64,000 bases of DNA from contig CAXIWW010000817.1 in NCBI GenBank assembly GCA_964036315.1, forward strand, positions 6,483,501-6,547,500, given 5' to 3'. Made by a program: the position numbers and the translations under genes. The notes beneath the pieces are model-generated. The model made no database searches, was not told the DNA's origin, and was given only the letters and a program-made list of their open reading frames with translations. The DNA comes from Acanthosepion esculentum. Its lineage: Eukaryota; Mollusca; Cephalopoda; Sepiida; Sepiidae. Position 1 is the stretch's first letter, and every line of letters starts with the position of its first letter. Below are positions 1-12,626 of this stretch, piece by piece.

Positions 1-565
1 CCCCCCACTAAAAGAAAACACTATGAAAGTATAAAAATACATGTTTATATAAAAACTTGCGAACAACACCAGTTGATAGCAAAAGTGCCAACAGCACCCC
101 AGCTGATAGCAAAAGTGCCAACAGCTGAGAGCAAAAGTGCCAACAGCTTATACCAAAAGTGCCAAAAGCTGATAGCAAATGTGCCAACAGCTGATAGCAA
201 AAGTGCTAACAGATGATACCAAAAGTGCCAACAGCTGATAGCAAAAGTGCCAAAAGCTGTTAGCAAAAGTGCCAACAGCTGATAGCAAAAGTGCCAACAG
301 CACCACAGTGCCAACTAGTCCTAGGTATGACTATAAACTACATCTGACAGCAAGGCTTCTGATCACAAAGGGTCCCAGCTATGAGCAAATAGTTACCCCC
401 CAATTAAAGAAAACACTATGATAGTATAAAAATACATGTTTATATAAAAACTTGCGAAAAACACCAGTTGATAGCAAAAGTGCCAACAGCACCACAGCTG
501 ATAGCAAAAGTGCCAACGGCTGATAGCAAAAGTGCCAAGAGCTGATAGCAAAAGTGCCAACAGTT
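1..565. repeat. Sat1 segmental duplication copy 1 (offset 2,899 bp)
   Basis: This stretch is nearly identical to 2,900-3,464. Both copies share the unusual A-tract CACTAAAAGAAAACAC in the first module, the monomer variants AGCTTATACCAAAAGTGCC and GAGAGCAAAAGTGCC in the same order, and the TTAAAGAAAACACTATGATAG module that follows. The offset is constant at 2,899 bp, so the copies have had few length changes since duplication. Confidence 0.85.
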
Positions 566-1699
566 GATACCAAACGTGCCAACAGCACCACAGTGCTAAC
601 TAGACCTAGGTATGACTATGAACTACATCTGACAGCAAGGCTTCTGATCACAAAGGGTCCCTGCTATGAGCAAATAGTGACCCCCCAATAAAAAAAAATC
701 ACTATGAAAGTATAAAAATACATGTTTATATAAAAACTTGCGAATACCACCAGTTGATAGCAGAAGTGCCAACAGCACCACAGCTGATAGCAAAAGTGCC
801 AACAGCTGATAGCAAAAGTTCCAACAGCTGATAGCAAAAGTGCCAACAGCTGATTGCAAAAGTGCCAACAGCTGATAGCAAAAGTGCCAACAGCTGATAG
901 CAAAAGTGCCAACAGCACCAAAGTTCCAACTAGTCCTAGGTATGACTCTAAACTACATCTGACAGCAAGGCTTCTGATCACAAAGGGTCCCAGCTATGAG
1001 CAAATAGTGACCCCCCACTAAAAAACAAACACTATGAAAATATAAAAATACATGTTTATATAAAAACTTGCGAACAACACCAGTTGATAGCAGAAGTGCC
1101 AACAGCACCACAGCTGATAGCAAAAGTGCCAACAGCTGATAGCAAAAGTGCCAACAGCTGATAGCAAAAGAGCCAACAGCACCACAGTGCCAACTAGTCC
1201 TAGGTATGACTATAAACTACATCTAACAGCAAGGATTCTGATCACAAAGGGTCCCAGCTCTGAGCAAATAGTGACCCCCCACTAAAAAAAAACACTATGA
1301 AAGTATAAAAATACATGTTTCTATAAAAACTTGCGAACAACACCAGTTGATAGCAAAAGTGCCAACAGCACCACAGCTGATAGCAAAAGTGCCAACAGCT
1401 GTTAGCAAAAGTGCCAACAGCTGATACCAAAAGTACAAAAAGCTGATACCAAAAGTGCCAACAGCTGATACCAAAAGTGACCACAGCTGATAGCAAAAGT
1501 GCCAACAGCACCACAGTGCCAACTAGTCCTAGGTATGACTATAAACTACATCTGACAGCAAGGCTTCTGATCACAAAGGGTCCCAGCTATGAGCAAATAG
1601 TTACACCCCACTAAAAGAAAACACTATGAAAGTATAAAAATACATGTTTATATAAAAACTTGCGAACAACACCAGTTGATAGCAAAAGTGCAAACAGCA

Positions 1700-2088
1700 C
1701 CACAGCTGATAGCAAAAGTGCCAAGAGCTGATAGCAAAAGTGCCAACAGCTGATAGCAAAAGTGCCAACAGATGATACCAAAAGTGCCAACAGCTGATAG
1801 CAAAAGTGCCAACAGCTGATAGCAAAAGTGCCAACAGCTGATAGCAAAAGTTCCAACAGATGATAGCAAAAGTGCTAACAGCTGATAGCAAAAGTGCAAA
1901 CAGCTGATAGCAAAAGTTCCAACAGCTGATAGCAAAAGTGCCAACAGCTGATAGCAAAAGTGTCAACAGCTGATAGCAAAAGTGCCAACAGCTGATAGCA
2001 AATGTGCCAACAGCTGGTAGCAAAAGTGCCAACAGCTGATAGCAAAAGTGCCAAAAGCTGATAGCAAAAGTGCCAACAGCCCCACAGT
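1700..2088. repeat. Long 22-bp monomer run (about 17 copies)
   Basis: An uninterrupted series of the 22-bp monomer between two constant modules, giving a unit of about 571 bp (198 + 17 x 22). Variants include GATGATACC, GTTCCAAC, GTGTCAAC and GGTAGC. Confidence 0.92.
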
Positions 2089-2274
2089 GCCATCTAGTCC
2101 TAGGTATGACTATAAACTACATCTGACAGCAAGGCTTCTGATTACAAAGGGTCTCAGCTATGAGCAAATAGTGACCCCCCACTAAAAAAAAACACTATGA
2201 AAGTATAAAAATACATGTTTATATAAAAACGTGCGAACAACACCAGTTGATAACAAAAGTGCCAACAGCACCCC

Positions 2275-2808
2275 AGCTGATAGCAAAAGTGCCAACAGCT
2301 GATAGCAAAAGTGCCAACAGCTGATAGCAAAAGTGCCAAAAGCTGATAGAAAAAATGCCAACAGCTGATAGCAAAAGTGCCAACAGATGATACCAAAAGT
2401 GCCAACAGCTGATAGCAAAAGTGTCAACAGCTGATAGCAAAAGTGCCAAAAGCTGATAGCAAAAGTGCCAACAGCTGATATCAAAAGTGCCAACAGCTGA
2501 AACCAAAAGTGCCAAAAGCTGATAGCAAAAGTGCCAACAGCTGATAGCAAAAGTGCCAACAGATGATACCAAAAGTGCCAACAGCTGATAGCAAAAGTGC
2601 CAACAGCTGATAGCAAAAGTGCCAACAGCTGATAGCAAAAGTGCCAACAGATGATACCAAACGTGCCAACAGCTGATAGCAAAAGTGCCAACAGCTGATA
2701 GCAAAAGTGCCAACAACTGATAGCAAAAGTGCAAACAGCTGATACCAAAAGTGCGAAAAGCTGATAGCAAAAGTGCCAACAGCTGATAGCAAAAGTGCCA
2801 ACAGCGCC
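2275..2808. repeat. Longest 22-bp monomer run (about 24 copies)
   Basis: This is the longest pure run in the window. The unit is about 725 bp (198 + 24 x 22). The variant GATGATACCAAA recurs at multi-monomer intervals, so the run itself grew by block duplication rather than one monomer at a time. Confidence 0.92.
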
Positions 2809-2899
2809 ACAGTGCCAACTAGTCTTAGGTATGACTATAAACTACATCTGACAGCAAGGCTTCTGATCACAAAGGGACCCAGCTATGAGCAAATAGTTA

Positions 2900-3464
2900 C
2901 CCCCCACTAAAAGAAAACACTATGAAAGTATAAAAATACATGTTTATATAAAAACTTGCGAACAACACCAGTTGATAGCAAAAGTGCCAACAGCACCCCA
3001 GCTGATAGCAAAAGTGCCAACAGCTGAGAGCAAAAGTGCCATCAGCTTATACCAAAAGTGCCAAAAGCTGATAGCAAAAGTGCCAACAGCTGATAGCAAA
3101 AGTGCCAACAGATGATACCAACAGTGCCAACAGCTGATAGCAAATGTGCCAAAAGCTGTTGGCAAAAGTGCCAACAGCTGATAGCAAAAGTGCCAACAGC
3201 ACCACAGTGCCAACTAGTCCTAGGTATGACTATAAACTACGTCTGACAGCAAGGCTTCTGATCACAAAGGGTCCCAGCTATGAGCAAATAGTTACCCCCC
3301 ACTTAAAGAAAACACTATGATAGTATAAAAAGACATGTTTATATAAAAACTTGCGAACAACACCAGTTGATAGCAAAAGTGCCAACAGCACCACAGCTGA
3401 TAGCAAAAGTGCCAACGGCTGATAGCAAAAGTGCCAAGAGCTGATAGCAAAAGTGCCAACAGCT
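2900..3464. repeat. Sat1 segmental duplication copy 2 (offset 2,899 bp)
   Basis: Partner of 1-565. Its second module (CACTTAAAGAAAACAC, TATGATAG) occurs a third time at about 4,257-4,440 (offset 962 bp). Downstream, 3,740-4,200 is repeated at 4,880-5,340 with an offset of about 1,140 bp; the marker is CCCTGATATGAGCAATTAG at 3,782 and 4,923. The 5' end of the window is therefore a patchwork of overlapping duplications. Confidence 0.83.
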
Positions 3465-3469
3465 GATAG

Positions 3470-3490
3470 CAAAAGTGCCAACTAAAAAAA
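3470..3490. repeat. Constant module with internal deletion (junction)
   Basis: The last monomer's GTGCCAACT is joined directly to AAAAAAAAACTCTATG. The normal stretch from CTAGTCCTAGG to CCCCCCACT is missing. The CAACT/CACT ends share the trinucleotide ACT, consistent with deletion at microhomology. The unit is only about 180 bp. Confidence 0.88.
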
Positions 3491-3739
3491 AACTCTATGA
3501 AAGTATAAAAATACATGTTTATATAAAAACTTGCGAACAACACCAGTTGATAGCAAAAGTGCAAACAGCACCACAGCTGATAGCAAAAGTGCCAACAGCT
3601 GATAGCAAAAGTGTCAACAGCTGATAGCAAAAGTGCCAACCGCTGATAGCAAAAGTGCCAACAGCTGATAGCAAAAGTGCCAACAGCTGATAGCAAATGT
3701 GCCAACAGCACCACAGTGCCAACTAGTCCGAGGTATGAC

Positions 3740-4200
3740 TATAAACTACATCTGACAGCAAGGCTTCTGATCACAAAGGGTCCCTGATATGAGCAATTAG
3801 TGACCCCCCACAAAAAAAAAACACTATGAATGTATAAAAATACATGTTTATATAAAAACTTGCGAACAACACCAGTTGATAGCAAATGTGCCAACAGCAC
3901 CACAGCTGATAGCAAAAGTGCCAACAGCTGATAGCAAAAGTGCCAACAGATGATAGCAAAAGTGCCAACAGCACCACAGTGCCAACTAGTCCTAGGTATG
4001 ACTATAAACTACCTCTGACAGCAAGGCTTCTGATCACAAAGGATCCCAGCTATGAGCAAATAGTGACCCCCCAATATAAAAAAAACTCTATGAAAGTATA
4101 AAAATGCATGCTTATATAAAAACTTGCGAACAACACCAGCTGATAGCCAAAGTGCCAACAGCACCACAGTGCCAACTAGTCCTAGGTATGAATATAAACT
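3740..4200. repeat. Sat1 segmental duplication (offset about 1,140 bp), copy 1
   Basis: Shares with 4,880-5,340 the rare markers CCCTGATATGAGCAATTAG and the next module's ACTCTATGAAAG with AAAATGCATGCTTATAT, in the same order. It ends in a minimal unit containing one monomer. Confidence 0.82.
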
Positions 4201-4879
4201 ACATCTGACAGCAAGGCTTCTGATCACAAAGGGTCCCAGCTATGAGCAAATAGTTACCCCCCACTTAAAGAAAACACTATGATAGTATAAAAAGTCATGT
4301 TTATATAAAAACTTGCGAACAACACCAGTTGATAGCAAAAGTGCCAACAGCACCACAGCTGATAGCAAAAGTGCCAACGGCTGATAGCAAAAGTGCCAAG
4401 AGCTGATAGCAAAAGTGCCAACAGCTGATAGCAAAATTGCCAACAGCACCACAGCTGATAGCAAAAGTGCCAACAGCTGATAGCAAAAGTGTCAACAGCT
4501 GATAGCAAAAGTGCCAACCGCTGATAGCAAAAGTGCCAACAGCTGATAGCAAAAGTGCCAACAGCTGATAGCAAAAGTGCCAACAGCACCACAGTGCCAA
4601 CTAGTCCGAGGTATGACTATAAACTACATCTGACAGCAAGGCTTCTGATCACAAAGGGTCCCAGCTATGAGCAAATAGTGACCCCCCAGTAAAAAAAAAC
4701 ACTATGAAAGTATAAAAATACATGTTTATATAAAAACTTGCGAACAACACCAGTTGATAGCAAAAGTGCAAACAGCACCACAGCTGATAGCAAAAGTGCC
4801 AACAGCTGATAGCAAAAGTGCACACAGCTGATAGCAAAAGTGCAAACAGCACCACATTGCCAACTAGTCCTAGGTATGA

Positions 4880-5340
4880 TTATAAACTACATCTGACAGC
4901 AAGGCTTCTGATCACAAAGGGTCCCTGATATGAGCAATTAGTGACCCCCCATAAAAAAAACACTATGAATGTATAAAAATACATGTTTATATAAAAACTT
5001 GCGAACAACACCAGTTGATTACAAATGTGCCAACAGCACCACAGCTGATAGCAAAAGTGCCAACAGCTGATAGCAAAAGTGCCAACAGATGATAGCAAAA
5101 GTGCCAACAGCACCACAGTGCCAACTAGTCCTAGGTATGACTATAAACTACATATGACAGCAAGGCTTCTGATCACAAAGCATCCCAGCTATGAGCAAAT
5201 AGTGACCCCCCAATATAAAAAAAACTCTATGAAAGTATAAAAATGCATGCTTATATAAAAACTTGCGAACAACACCAGCTGATAGCAAAAGTGCCAACAG
5301 CACCACAGTGCCAACTAGTCCTAGGTATGAATATAAACTA
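4880..5340. repeat. Sat1 segmental duplication (offset about 1,140 bp), copy 2
   Basis: Partner of 3,740-4,200. It carries the same GCATGCTTATAT module variant and the same minimal one-monomer unit of about 188 bp. Confidence 0.82.
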
Positions 5341-7419
5341 CATCTGACAGCAAGGCTTCTGATCACATAGGGTCCAAGCTATGACCAAAGAGTGACCCCC
5401 CACTAAAAAAAACACTATGAAAGTATAAAAATACATGTTTATATAAAAACTTGCGAACAACACCAGCTGATAGCAAAAGTGCCAACAGCTGATAGCAAAA
5501 TTGCCAACAGCACCACATTGCCAACTAGTCCAAGGTATGATTATAAACTACACTGACAGCAAGGCTTCTGATCACAAAGGTCCCAGCTATGAGCAAATAG
5601 TGACCCCCCACTAAAAAAAAACACTATGTAAGTATAAAAACACAAGTTTATATAAAAACTTGCGAACAACACCAGTTGATATCAAAAGTGCCAACAGCAC
5701 CACAGCTGATAGCAAAAGTGCCAACAGGTGATAGCAAAATTGCCAACAGCTGATAGCAAAAGTGCCAACAGCTGATAGCAAAAGTGCCAACAGCACCACA
5801 TTGCCAACTAGTCCTAGTTATTATTATAAACTACAATGACAGCAAGGCTTCTGATCACAAAGGCTCCCAGCTATGAGCAAATAGTGACCCCCCACTAAAA
5901 AAAACACTATGAAATTATAAAAATACATATTTATATAAAAACTTGCGAACAACACCAGTTGATAGCAAAAGTGCCAACAGCACCACAGCTGATATCAAAA
6001 GTGCCAACAGCTCATAGCAAAAGTGCCAACAGCACCACAGTGCCAACTAGTCCTAGGTATGACTATAAACTACATCTGACAGCAAGGCTTCTGATCACAA
6101 AGGGTCCAAGCTATGAGCAAATAGTGACCCCCCACTAAAAAAAAACACTATGAAAGTATAAAAATACATATTTATATAAAAACTTGCGAACAACACCAGT
6201 TGATAGCAAAAGTGCCAACAGCACCACAGCTGACAGCAAAAGTGCCAACAGCTGATAGCAAAAGTGCTAACAGCTGATAGCAAAAGTGCCAACAGCTGAT
6301 AGCAAAAGTGCCAACAGCACCACAGTGCCAACTAGTCCTAGGTATGACTATAAACTACATCTGACTGCAAGGCTTCTGATCACAAAGGGTCCCAGCCATG
6401 AGCAAATAGTGACCCCCAACTAAAAAAAAAACACTATGAAAGTATAAAAATACATGTTTATATAAAAACTTGCGAACAACACCAGTTGATAGCAAAATTT
6501 CAAACAGCACCACAGCTGATAACAAAAGTGCCAACAGCTGATAGCAAAAGTGCCAACAGCTGATAGCAAAAGTGCCAACAGCACCACAGCTGATTGCAAA
6601 AGTGCCAACAGCTGATAGCAAATGTGCCAACAGCTGATAGCAAAAGTGCCAACAGCTGATAGCAAAAGTGCCAACAGCACCACAGTTCCAACTAGTCCTA
6701 GGTATGACTATAAACTACATCTGACTGCAAGGCTTCTGATCACAAAGGGTCCCATCTATGAGCAAATAGTGACCCCAACTAAAAAAAAAACACTATGAAA
6801 GTATAAAAATACATGTTTATATAAAAACTTGCGAACAACACCAGTTGATAGCAAAAGGGCCAACAGCACCACAGCTGATAGGAAAAGTGCCAACAGCTGA
6901 TAGCAAAAGTGCACACAGCTGATAGCAAAAGTGCCAGCAGCCGATAGCAAAAGTGCCAACAGCACCAGAGTGCCAACTAGTCATGGTATGACTATAAACT
7001 ACATCTGACAGGAAGGCTTCTGATCACAAAGGGTCCCAGCTATGAGCAAATAGTGACCACCCACTAAAAAAAAAAACACTATGAATGTATAAAAATACAA
7101 GTTTATATAAAAACTTGCGAACAACACCAGTTGATAGCAAATGTGCCAAAAGCACCAAAGCTGATAGCAAAAGTGCCAACAGCTGATAGCAAAAGTGCCA
7201 AAAGCTGATAGCAAAAGTGCCAACAGCACCACAGTTCCAACTAGTCCTAGGTATGACTATAAACTACATCTGACAGCAAGGATTCTGATCACAAAGGGTC
7301 CCAGCTATGAGCAAATAGTGACCCCCCACTAAAAAAAAACACTATGAAAGTATAAAAATACATGTTTCTATAAAAACTTGCGAACAACACCAGTTGATAG
7401 CAAAAGTGCCAACAGCACC

Positions 7420-7930
7420 ACGGCTGAAAGCAAAAGTGCCACAGATGATAGCAAAAGTGCCAACAGCTGATAGCAAATGTGCCAACAGCTGATACGAAAA
7501 GTGCCAAAAGCTGATAGCAAAAGTGCCAACAGCTGATAGCAAAAGTGCCAACAGCTGATAGCAAAAGTGCCAACAGCTGATAATAAAAGTGCCAACAGAT
7601 GATAGCAAAAGTGCCAACAGCTGATAGCAAATGTGCCAACAGCTGATACGAAAAGTGCCAAAAGCTGATAGCAAAAGTGCCAACAGCTGATAGCAAAAGT
7701 GCCAACAGCTGATAATAAAAGTGCCAACAGATGATAGCAAAAGTGCCAACAGCTGATAGCAAAGGTGCCAAAAGCTGATAGCAAAAGTGCCAACAGCTGA
7801 TAGCAAAAGTGCCAACAGCTGATAGCAAAAGTGCCAACAGCTGACAGAAAAGTGCCAACAGCTGATAGCAAATGTGCCAACAAGTGATAGCAAAAGTGCC
7901 AATAGCTGATAGCAAAAGTGCTAACAGCAC
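7420..7930. repeat. Long 22-bp run with nested 154-bp duplication
   Basis: About 23 monomers. The rare monomers GATACGAAAAGTGCC (7,491 and 7,645) and GATAATAAAAGTGCC recur at exactly 154 bp, which is seven monomers. A closely related run with the same rare monomers lies at about 16,040-16,320. It also contains a short monomer, CTGACAGAAAAGTGCC. Confidence 0.9.
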
Positions 7931-8999
7931 CACAGTGCCAACTAGTCCTAGGTATGACTATAAACTACATCTGACAGCAAGGCTTCTGATCACAAAAGGT
8001 CCCAGCTATGAGCAAATAGTGACCCCCTACTAAAAAAAAACACTATGAAAGTATAAAAATACATTTTTATATAAAAACTTGCGAACAACACCAGTTGATA
8101 GCAAAAGTGCCAACAGCACCACAGCTGATAGCAAAAGTGCCAACAGCTGATAGCAAAAGTGCCAACAGCTCATAGCAAAAGTGCCAACAGCTGACAGAAA
8201 AGTGCCAACAGCTGATAGCAAATGTGCCAACAGTTTATAGCAAAAGTGCCAACAGCTGATAGCAAAAGTGCCAACAGCACCACAGTGCCAACTAGTCCTA
8301 GGTATGATTATAAACTACATCTGACAGCAAGGCTTCTGATCACAAAGGGTCCCAGCTATGAGCAAATAGTGACCCGCACTAAAAAGAAGCACTATGAAAG
8401 TATAAAAATACATGTTTATATAAAAACTTGCGAACAACACCAGTTGATAGCAAAAGTGCCAACAGCACCACAGCTGATAAGAAAAGTGCCAACAGCTGAT
8501 AGCAAAAGTGCCAACAGCTGATAGCAAAAGTGCCAAAAGTACCACAGTGCCAACTAGACCTAGGTATGACTATAAACTACATCTGACAGCAAGGCTTCTG
8601 ATCACAAAGGGTCCCATCTATGAGCAAATAGTGAGCCCCACTAAAAAAAACACTATGAAAGTATAAAAATACATGTTGATATAAAAACTTGCGGACAACA
8701 CCAGTTGATAGCAAAAGTGCCAACAGCTGATAGCAAAAGTGCCAACAGCTGATACCAAAAGTGCCAACAGCTGATAGAAAAAGTGCCAACAGCTGATAGC
8801 AAAAGTGCCAAAATCACCACAGTGCCAACTAGTCCTAGGTATGACTATAAACTACATCTGACAGCAAGGCTTCTGATCACAAAGGGTCCCAGGAATGAGC
8901 AAATAGTGACCCCCCACTAAAAAAAAAACACTATGAAATTATAAAAATAAATGTTTATATAAAAAATTGCGAACAACACCAGTTGATATTAAAAGTGCC

Positions 9000-9255
9000 A
9001 ACAGCACCACAGCTCATAGCAAAAGTGCCAACAGCTAATAGCAAAAGTGCCAACAGCTGATAGCAAAAGTGCCAACAGCTGATACCAAAAGTGCCAACAG
9101 CTGATAGCAAAAGTGCCAACAGCTGATAGCAAAAGTGCCAACAGCTGATAGCAAAAGTTCCAACAGATGATAGCAAAAGTGCCAACAGCTGATAGCAAAA
9201 GTGCAACCAGCTGATAGCAAAAGTGCCAAAAGCTGATAGCAAAAGTGCCAACAGC
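9000..9255. repeat. 22-bp monomer run (about 11 copies)
   Basis: The run sits between the module at 8,954 and the next CCACAGTGCCAACTAG. The 440-bp unit fits 198 + 11 x 22. Confidence 0.9.
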
Positions 9256-10857
9256 ACCACAGTGCCAACTAGTCTTAGGTATGACTATAAACTACATCTG
9301 ACAGCAAGGCTTCTGATCACAAAGGGTCCCAGCTATGAGCCAATAGTGACCCCCCAATAAAAAAAAAATCACTATGAAAGTATAAAATACATGTTTATAT
9401 AAAAACTTGCGAACAACACCAGTTGATAGCAGAAGTGCCAACAGCACCACAGCTGATAGCAAAGGTGCCAACAGCTGATAGCAAAAGTGCCAACAGCGGA
9501 TAGCAAAAGTGCCAACAGCACCACAGTGCCAACTAGTCCTAGGTATGTCTATAAACTACATCTAACAGCAAGGATTCTGATCACAAAGGGTCCCAGCTCT
9601 GAGCAAATAGTGATCCCCCGCTAAAAAACACTATGAATCTATAAAAATACATGTTCATATAAAAACTTGCAAACAACACCAGTTGATAGCAAAAGTGCCA
9701 ACAGCACCACAGCTTATAGCAAAAGTGCCAACAGCTGATAGCAAAAGTGCCAACAGTTGATACCAAAAGTGCCAAAAGCTGATAGCAAAAGTGCCAACAG
9801 CTGATAGCAAAAGTGCCAGAAGCTGATAGCAAATGTACCAACAGCTGATAGCAAACGTGCCAACAGCACCCAGTGCCAACTACTCCTAGGTATGACTATA
9901 AACTACATCTGACAGCAAGGCTTCTGATCACAAAGAGTCCCAGCTATGAGCAAATAGTGTCCCCCCACTAAAAAAAAACGCTATGAAAGTATAAAAATAC
10001 ATATTTATATAAAAACTTGCGAACAACACCAGTTGATAGCAAAAGTGCCAACAGCACTACAGCTGATAGCAAAAGTGCCAACAGCTGATAGCAAACGTGC
10101 CAACAGCTGATAGCAAAAGTGCCAAAAGCTGATAGCAAAAGTGCCAACAGCTGATAGCAAAAGTACCAACAGCACCACAGTGCCAACTAGTTCTAGGTAT
10201 GACTATAAACTACATCTGACAGCAAGGCTTCTGATCACAAAGGGTCCCAGCTATGAGCAAATAGTGACCCACCACTAAAAAAAAAAAATTTGAAAGTATA
10301 AAAATACATGTTTATATAAAAACTTTTGAACAACACCAGTGGCTAGCAAAAGTGCAAAAAGCACCACAGCTGATAGCAAAAGTGCCAACAGCTCATAGCA
10401 AAAGTGCCAAAAGCTGATAGCAAAAGTGCCAACAGTTGATACCAAAAGTTCCGAAAGCTGATAGCAAAAGTGCCAACAGCTGATAGCAAAAGTGCCAACA
10501 GCTGATAGCAAAAGTGCCAACAGCTGATAGCAAAAGTGCCAACAGCACCACATTGCCAACTAGTCCTAGGTATGATTATAAACTACATCTGACAGCAAGG
10601 CTTCTGATCACAAATGGTCCCAGCTATGAGCAATCAGTGACCCCCCACTAAAAAAATAAAACACTATGAAAGTATAAAAATACATGTTTATATAAAAACT
10701 TGCGAACAACACCAGTTCATAGCAAAAGTGCGAACAGAACCACAGCTGATAGCAAAAGTGCCAACAGCTGATACCAAAAGTGCCAAGAGCTGATACCAAA
10801 AGTGCCAAAAGCTGATAGCAAAAGTGCCAACAGCTGACAGCAAAAGTGCCAACAGCT

Positions 10858-10892
10858 GATAGCATAAAAACATGCGAACACCAGTTGATAGC
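10858..10892. repeat. Truncated constant module inside monomer run
   Basis: A monomer is interrupted after GATAGCAT and continues as AAAAACATGCGAACACCAG, the 3' tail of the constant module. The rest of the module is absent. The same junction, with GATAGCATAAAAACATGCG, occurs at 13,604, 13,823, 15,476 and 15,695, so one deletion event was copied several times. Confidence 0.88.
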
Positions 10893-11889
10893 AAAAGTCC
10901 CAACAGCACCACAGCTGATTGCAAAAGTTCCAACAGTTGATAGCAAAAGTGCCAACAGCTGATAGCAAATGTGCCAACAGCTGATAGCAAAAGTGCCAAC
11001 AGCACCACAGTGCCAACTAGTCCTAGGTATGACTATAAACTACATCTGACAGCAAGTCTTCTGATCACAAAGGGTCCCAGCTTTGAGCAAATAGTGACCC
11101 CCCACTAAAAAAAAAACACTATGAAAGTATATAAATACATGTTTATATAAAAACTTGCGTACAACAACAGTTGATAGCAAAAGTGCCAACAGCACCACAG
11201 CTGATAGCAAAAGTGCCAACAGTTGATACCAAAAGTGCCAAAAGCTGATAGCAAAAGTGCCAACAGCACCACAGTGCCAACTAGTCCTAGGTATGACTAT
11301 AAACTACATCTTACAGCAAGGCTTCTGATCACAAAGGGTCCCAGCTATGAGCAAAAAGTGACACCCCACTAAAAAAAAAAAATTGAAAGTATAAAAATAC
11401 ATGTTCATATAAAAACTTGCGAACAACACCAGTTGATATCAAAAGTGCAAACAGCACCACATCTGTTAGCAAAAGTGCCAACAGCTCTTAGCAATAGTGT
11501 CAACAGCTGATAGCAAAAGTTCCAACAGCTGATAGCAAAAGTGCCAACAGCACCACATTGCCAACTAGTCCTAGGTATGACTATAAACTACATCAGACAG
11601 CAAGGCTTCTGATCACAAAGGGTCCCTGGTATGAGCAAATAATTACCCCCACTAAAAAAAAAAACACTATGAAAGTATAAAAATACATGTTTATATAAAA
11701 ACTTGCGAACAACACCAGTTGATAGCACAAGTGCCAAGAGCACCACAGCTGATAGCAAAAGTGCCAACAGCTGATAGCAAAATAGCCAACAGCTGATAGC
11801 AAAAGTGCCAACAGCACCACATTGCCAACTAGTCCTAGGTATGATTATAAACTACACTGACAGCAAGGCTTCTGATCACAAATGTTCCC

Positions 11890-12318
11890 AGCTATGAGCA
11901 AATAGTGACCCCCCACTAAAAAAAAAACACTATGAAAGTATAAACATACATGTTTATATAAAAACTTGCGAACAACACCAGTTGATAGCAAAAGTGCCAA
12001 GAGCACAACAGCTGATAGCAAAAGTGCCAACAGCTGATAGCAAAATTGCCAACAGCTGATAGCAAAAGTGCCAACTGCACCACAGTGCCAACTAGTCCTA
12101 GGTATGAATATAAATCTGACAGCAAGGCTTCTGATCACAAATGGTCCCAGCTATGAGCAAATAGTGACCCCCCCACTAAAGAAAAAACACTATGAAAGTA
12201 TAAAAATACATGTTTATATAAAAACTTGCGAACAACACCAGTTGATAGCACAAGTGCCAACAGCACCACAGCTGATAGCAAAAGTGCCAACAGCTGATAG
12301 CAAAATTGCCAACAGCTG
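11890..12318. repeat. Long-distance sat1 duplication, copy 1 (offset 17,641 bp)
   Basis: Nearly identical to 29,531-29,959. Shared private markers are GTATAAACATACATG, the GAGCACAACAGCTG spacer, GTGCCAACTGCACC, a module missing ACTACAT (GTATGAATATAAATCTGAC) and CCCCCCCACTAAAGAAAAAA. The order and spacing of all five markers is conserved. Confidence 0.9.
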
Positions 12319-12626
12319 ATAGCAAAAGTGCCAACAGCAGATAGCAAAAGTACCAACAGCACCACATTGCCAACTAGTCCTAGGTATCATTATAAACTAC
12401 ACTGACAGCAAGGCTTCTGATCACAAAGGGTCCCAGCTATGAGCAAATAGTGACCCCCCACTAAAAAAAAACACTATGAATGTATAAAAATACATGTTTA
12501 TATAAAAACTTGCGAACAACACCAGTTGATAGCAAAAGTGCCAAAAGCACCACAGCTGATAGCAAAAGTGCCAACAGCTGATAGCAAAAGTGCCAACAGC
12601 TTATAGCAAAAGTGCCAACAGCTCCA

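Larger units (their letters stand above)
1..10330. repeat. Sat1 block 1: module positions
   Basis: Constant modules located by their TTTATATAAAA element (within a few bases) at 44, 439, 725, 1055, 1318, 1647, 2218, 2943, 3338, 3518, 3847, 4111, 4300, 4725, 4986, 5250, 5438, 5647, 5930, 6171, 6457, 6816, 7102, 7366, 8066, 8415, 8676, 8954, 9394, 9654, 10004 and 10311. Intervals range from about 180 to 725 bp and mostly fall on a 22-bp ladder (264, 286, 330, 571, 725, 440). The shortest units (about 188 bp, near 4111-4300 and 5250-5438) have a single monomer and lack the CACCACAG spacer. Several modules have a mutated element (CTTATAT at 4111 and 5250; TTTCTAT at 1318 and 7366). No gene is seen. 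Confidence 0.93.
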
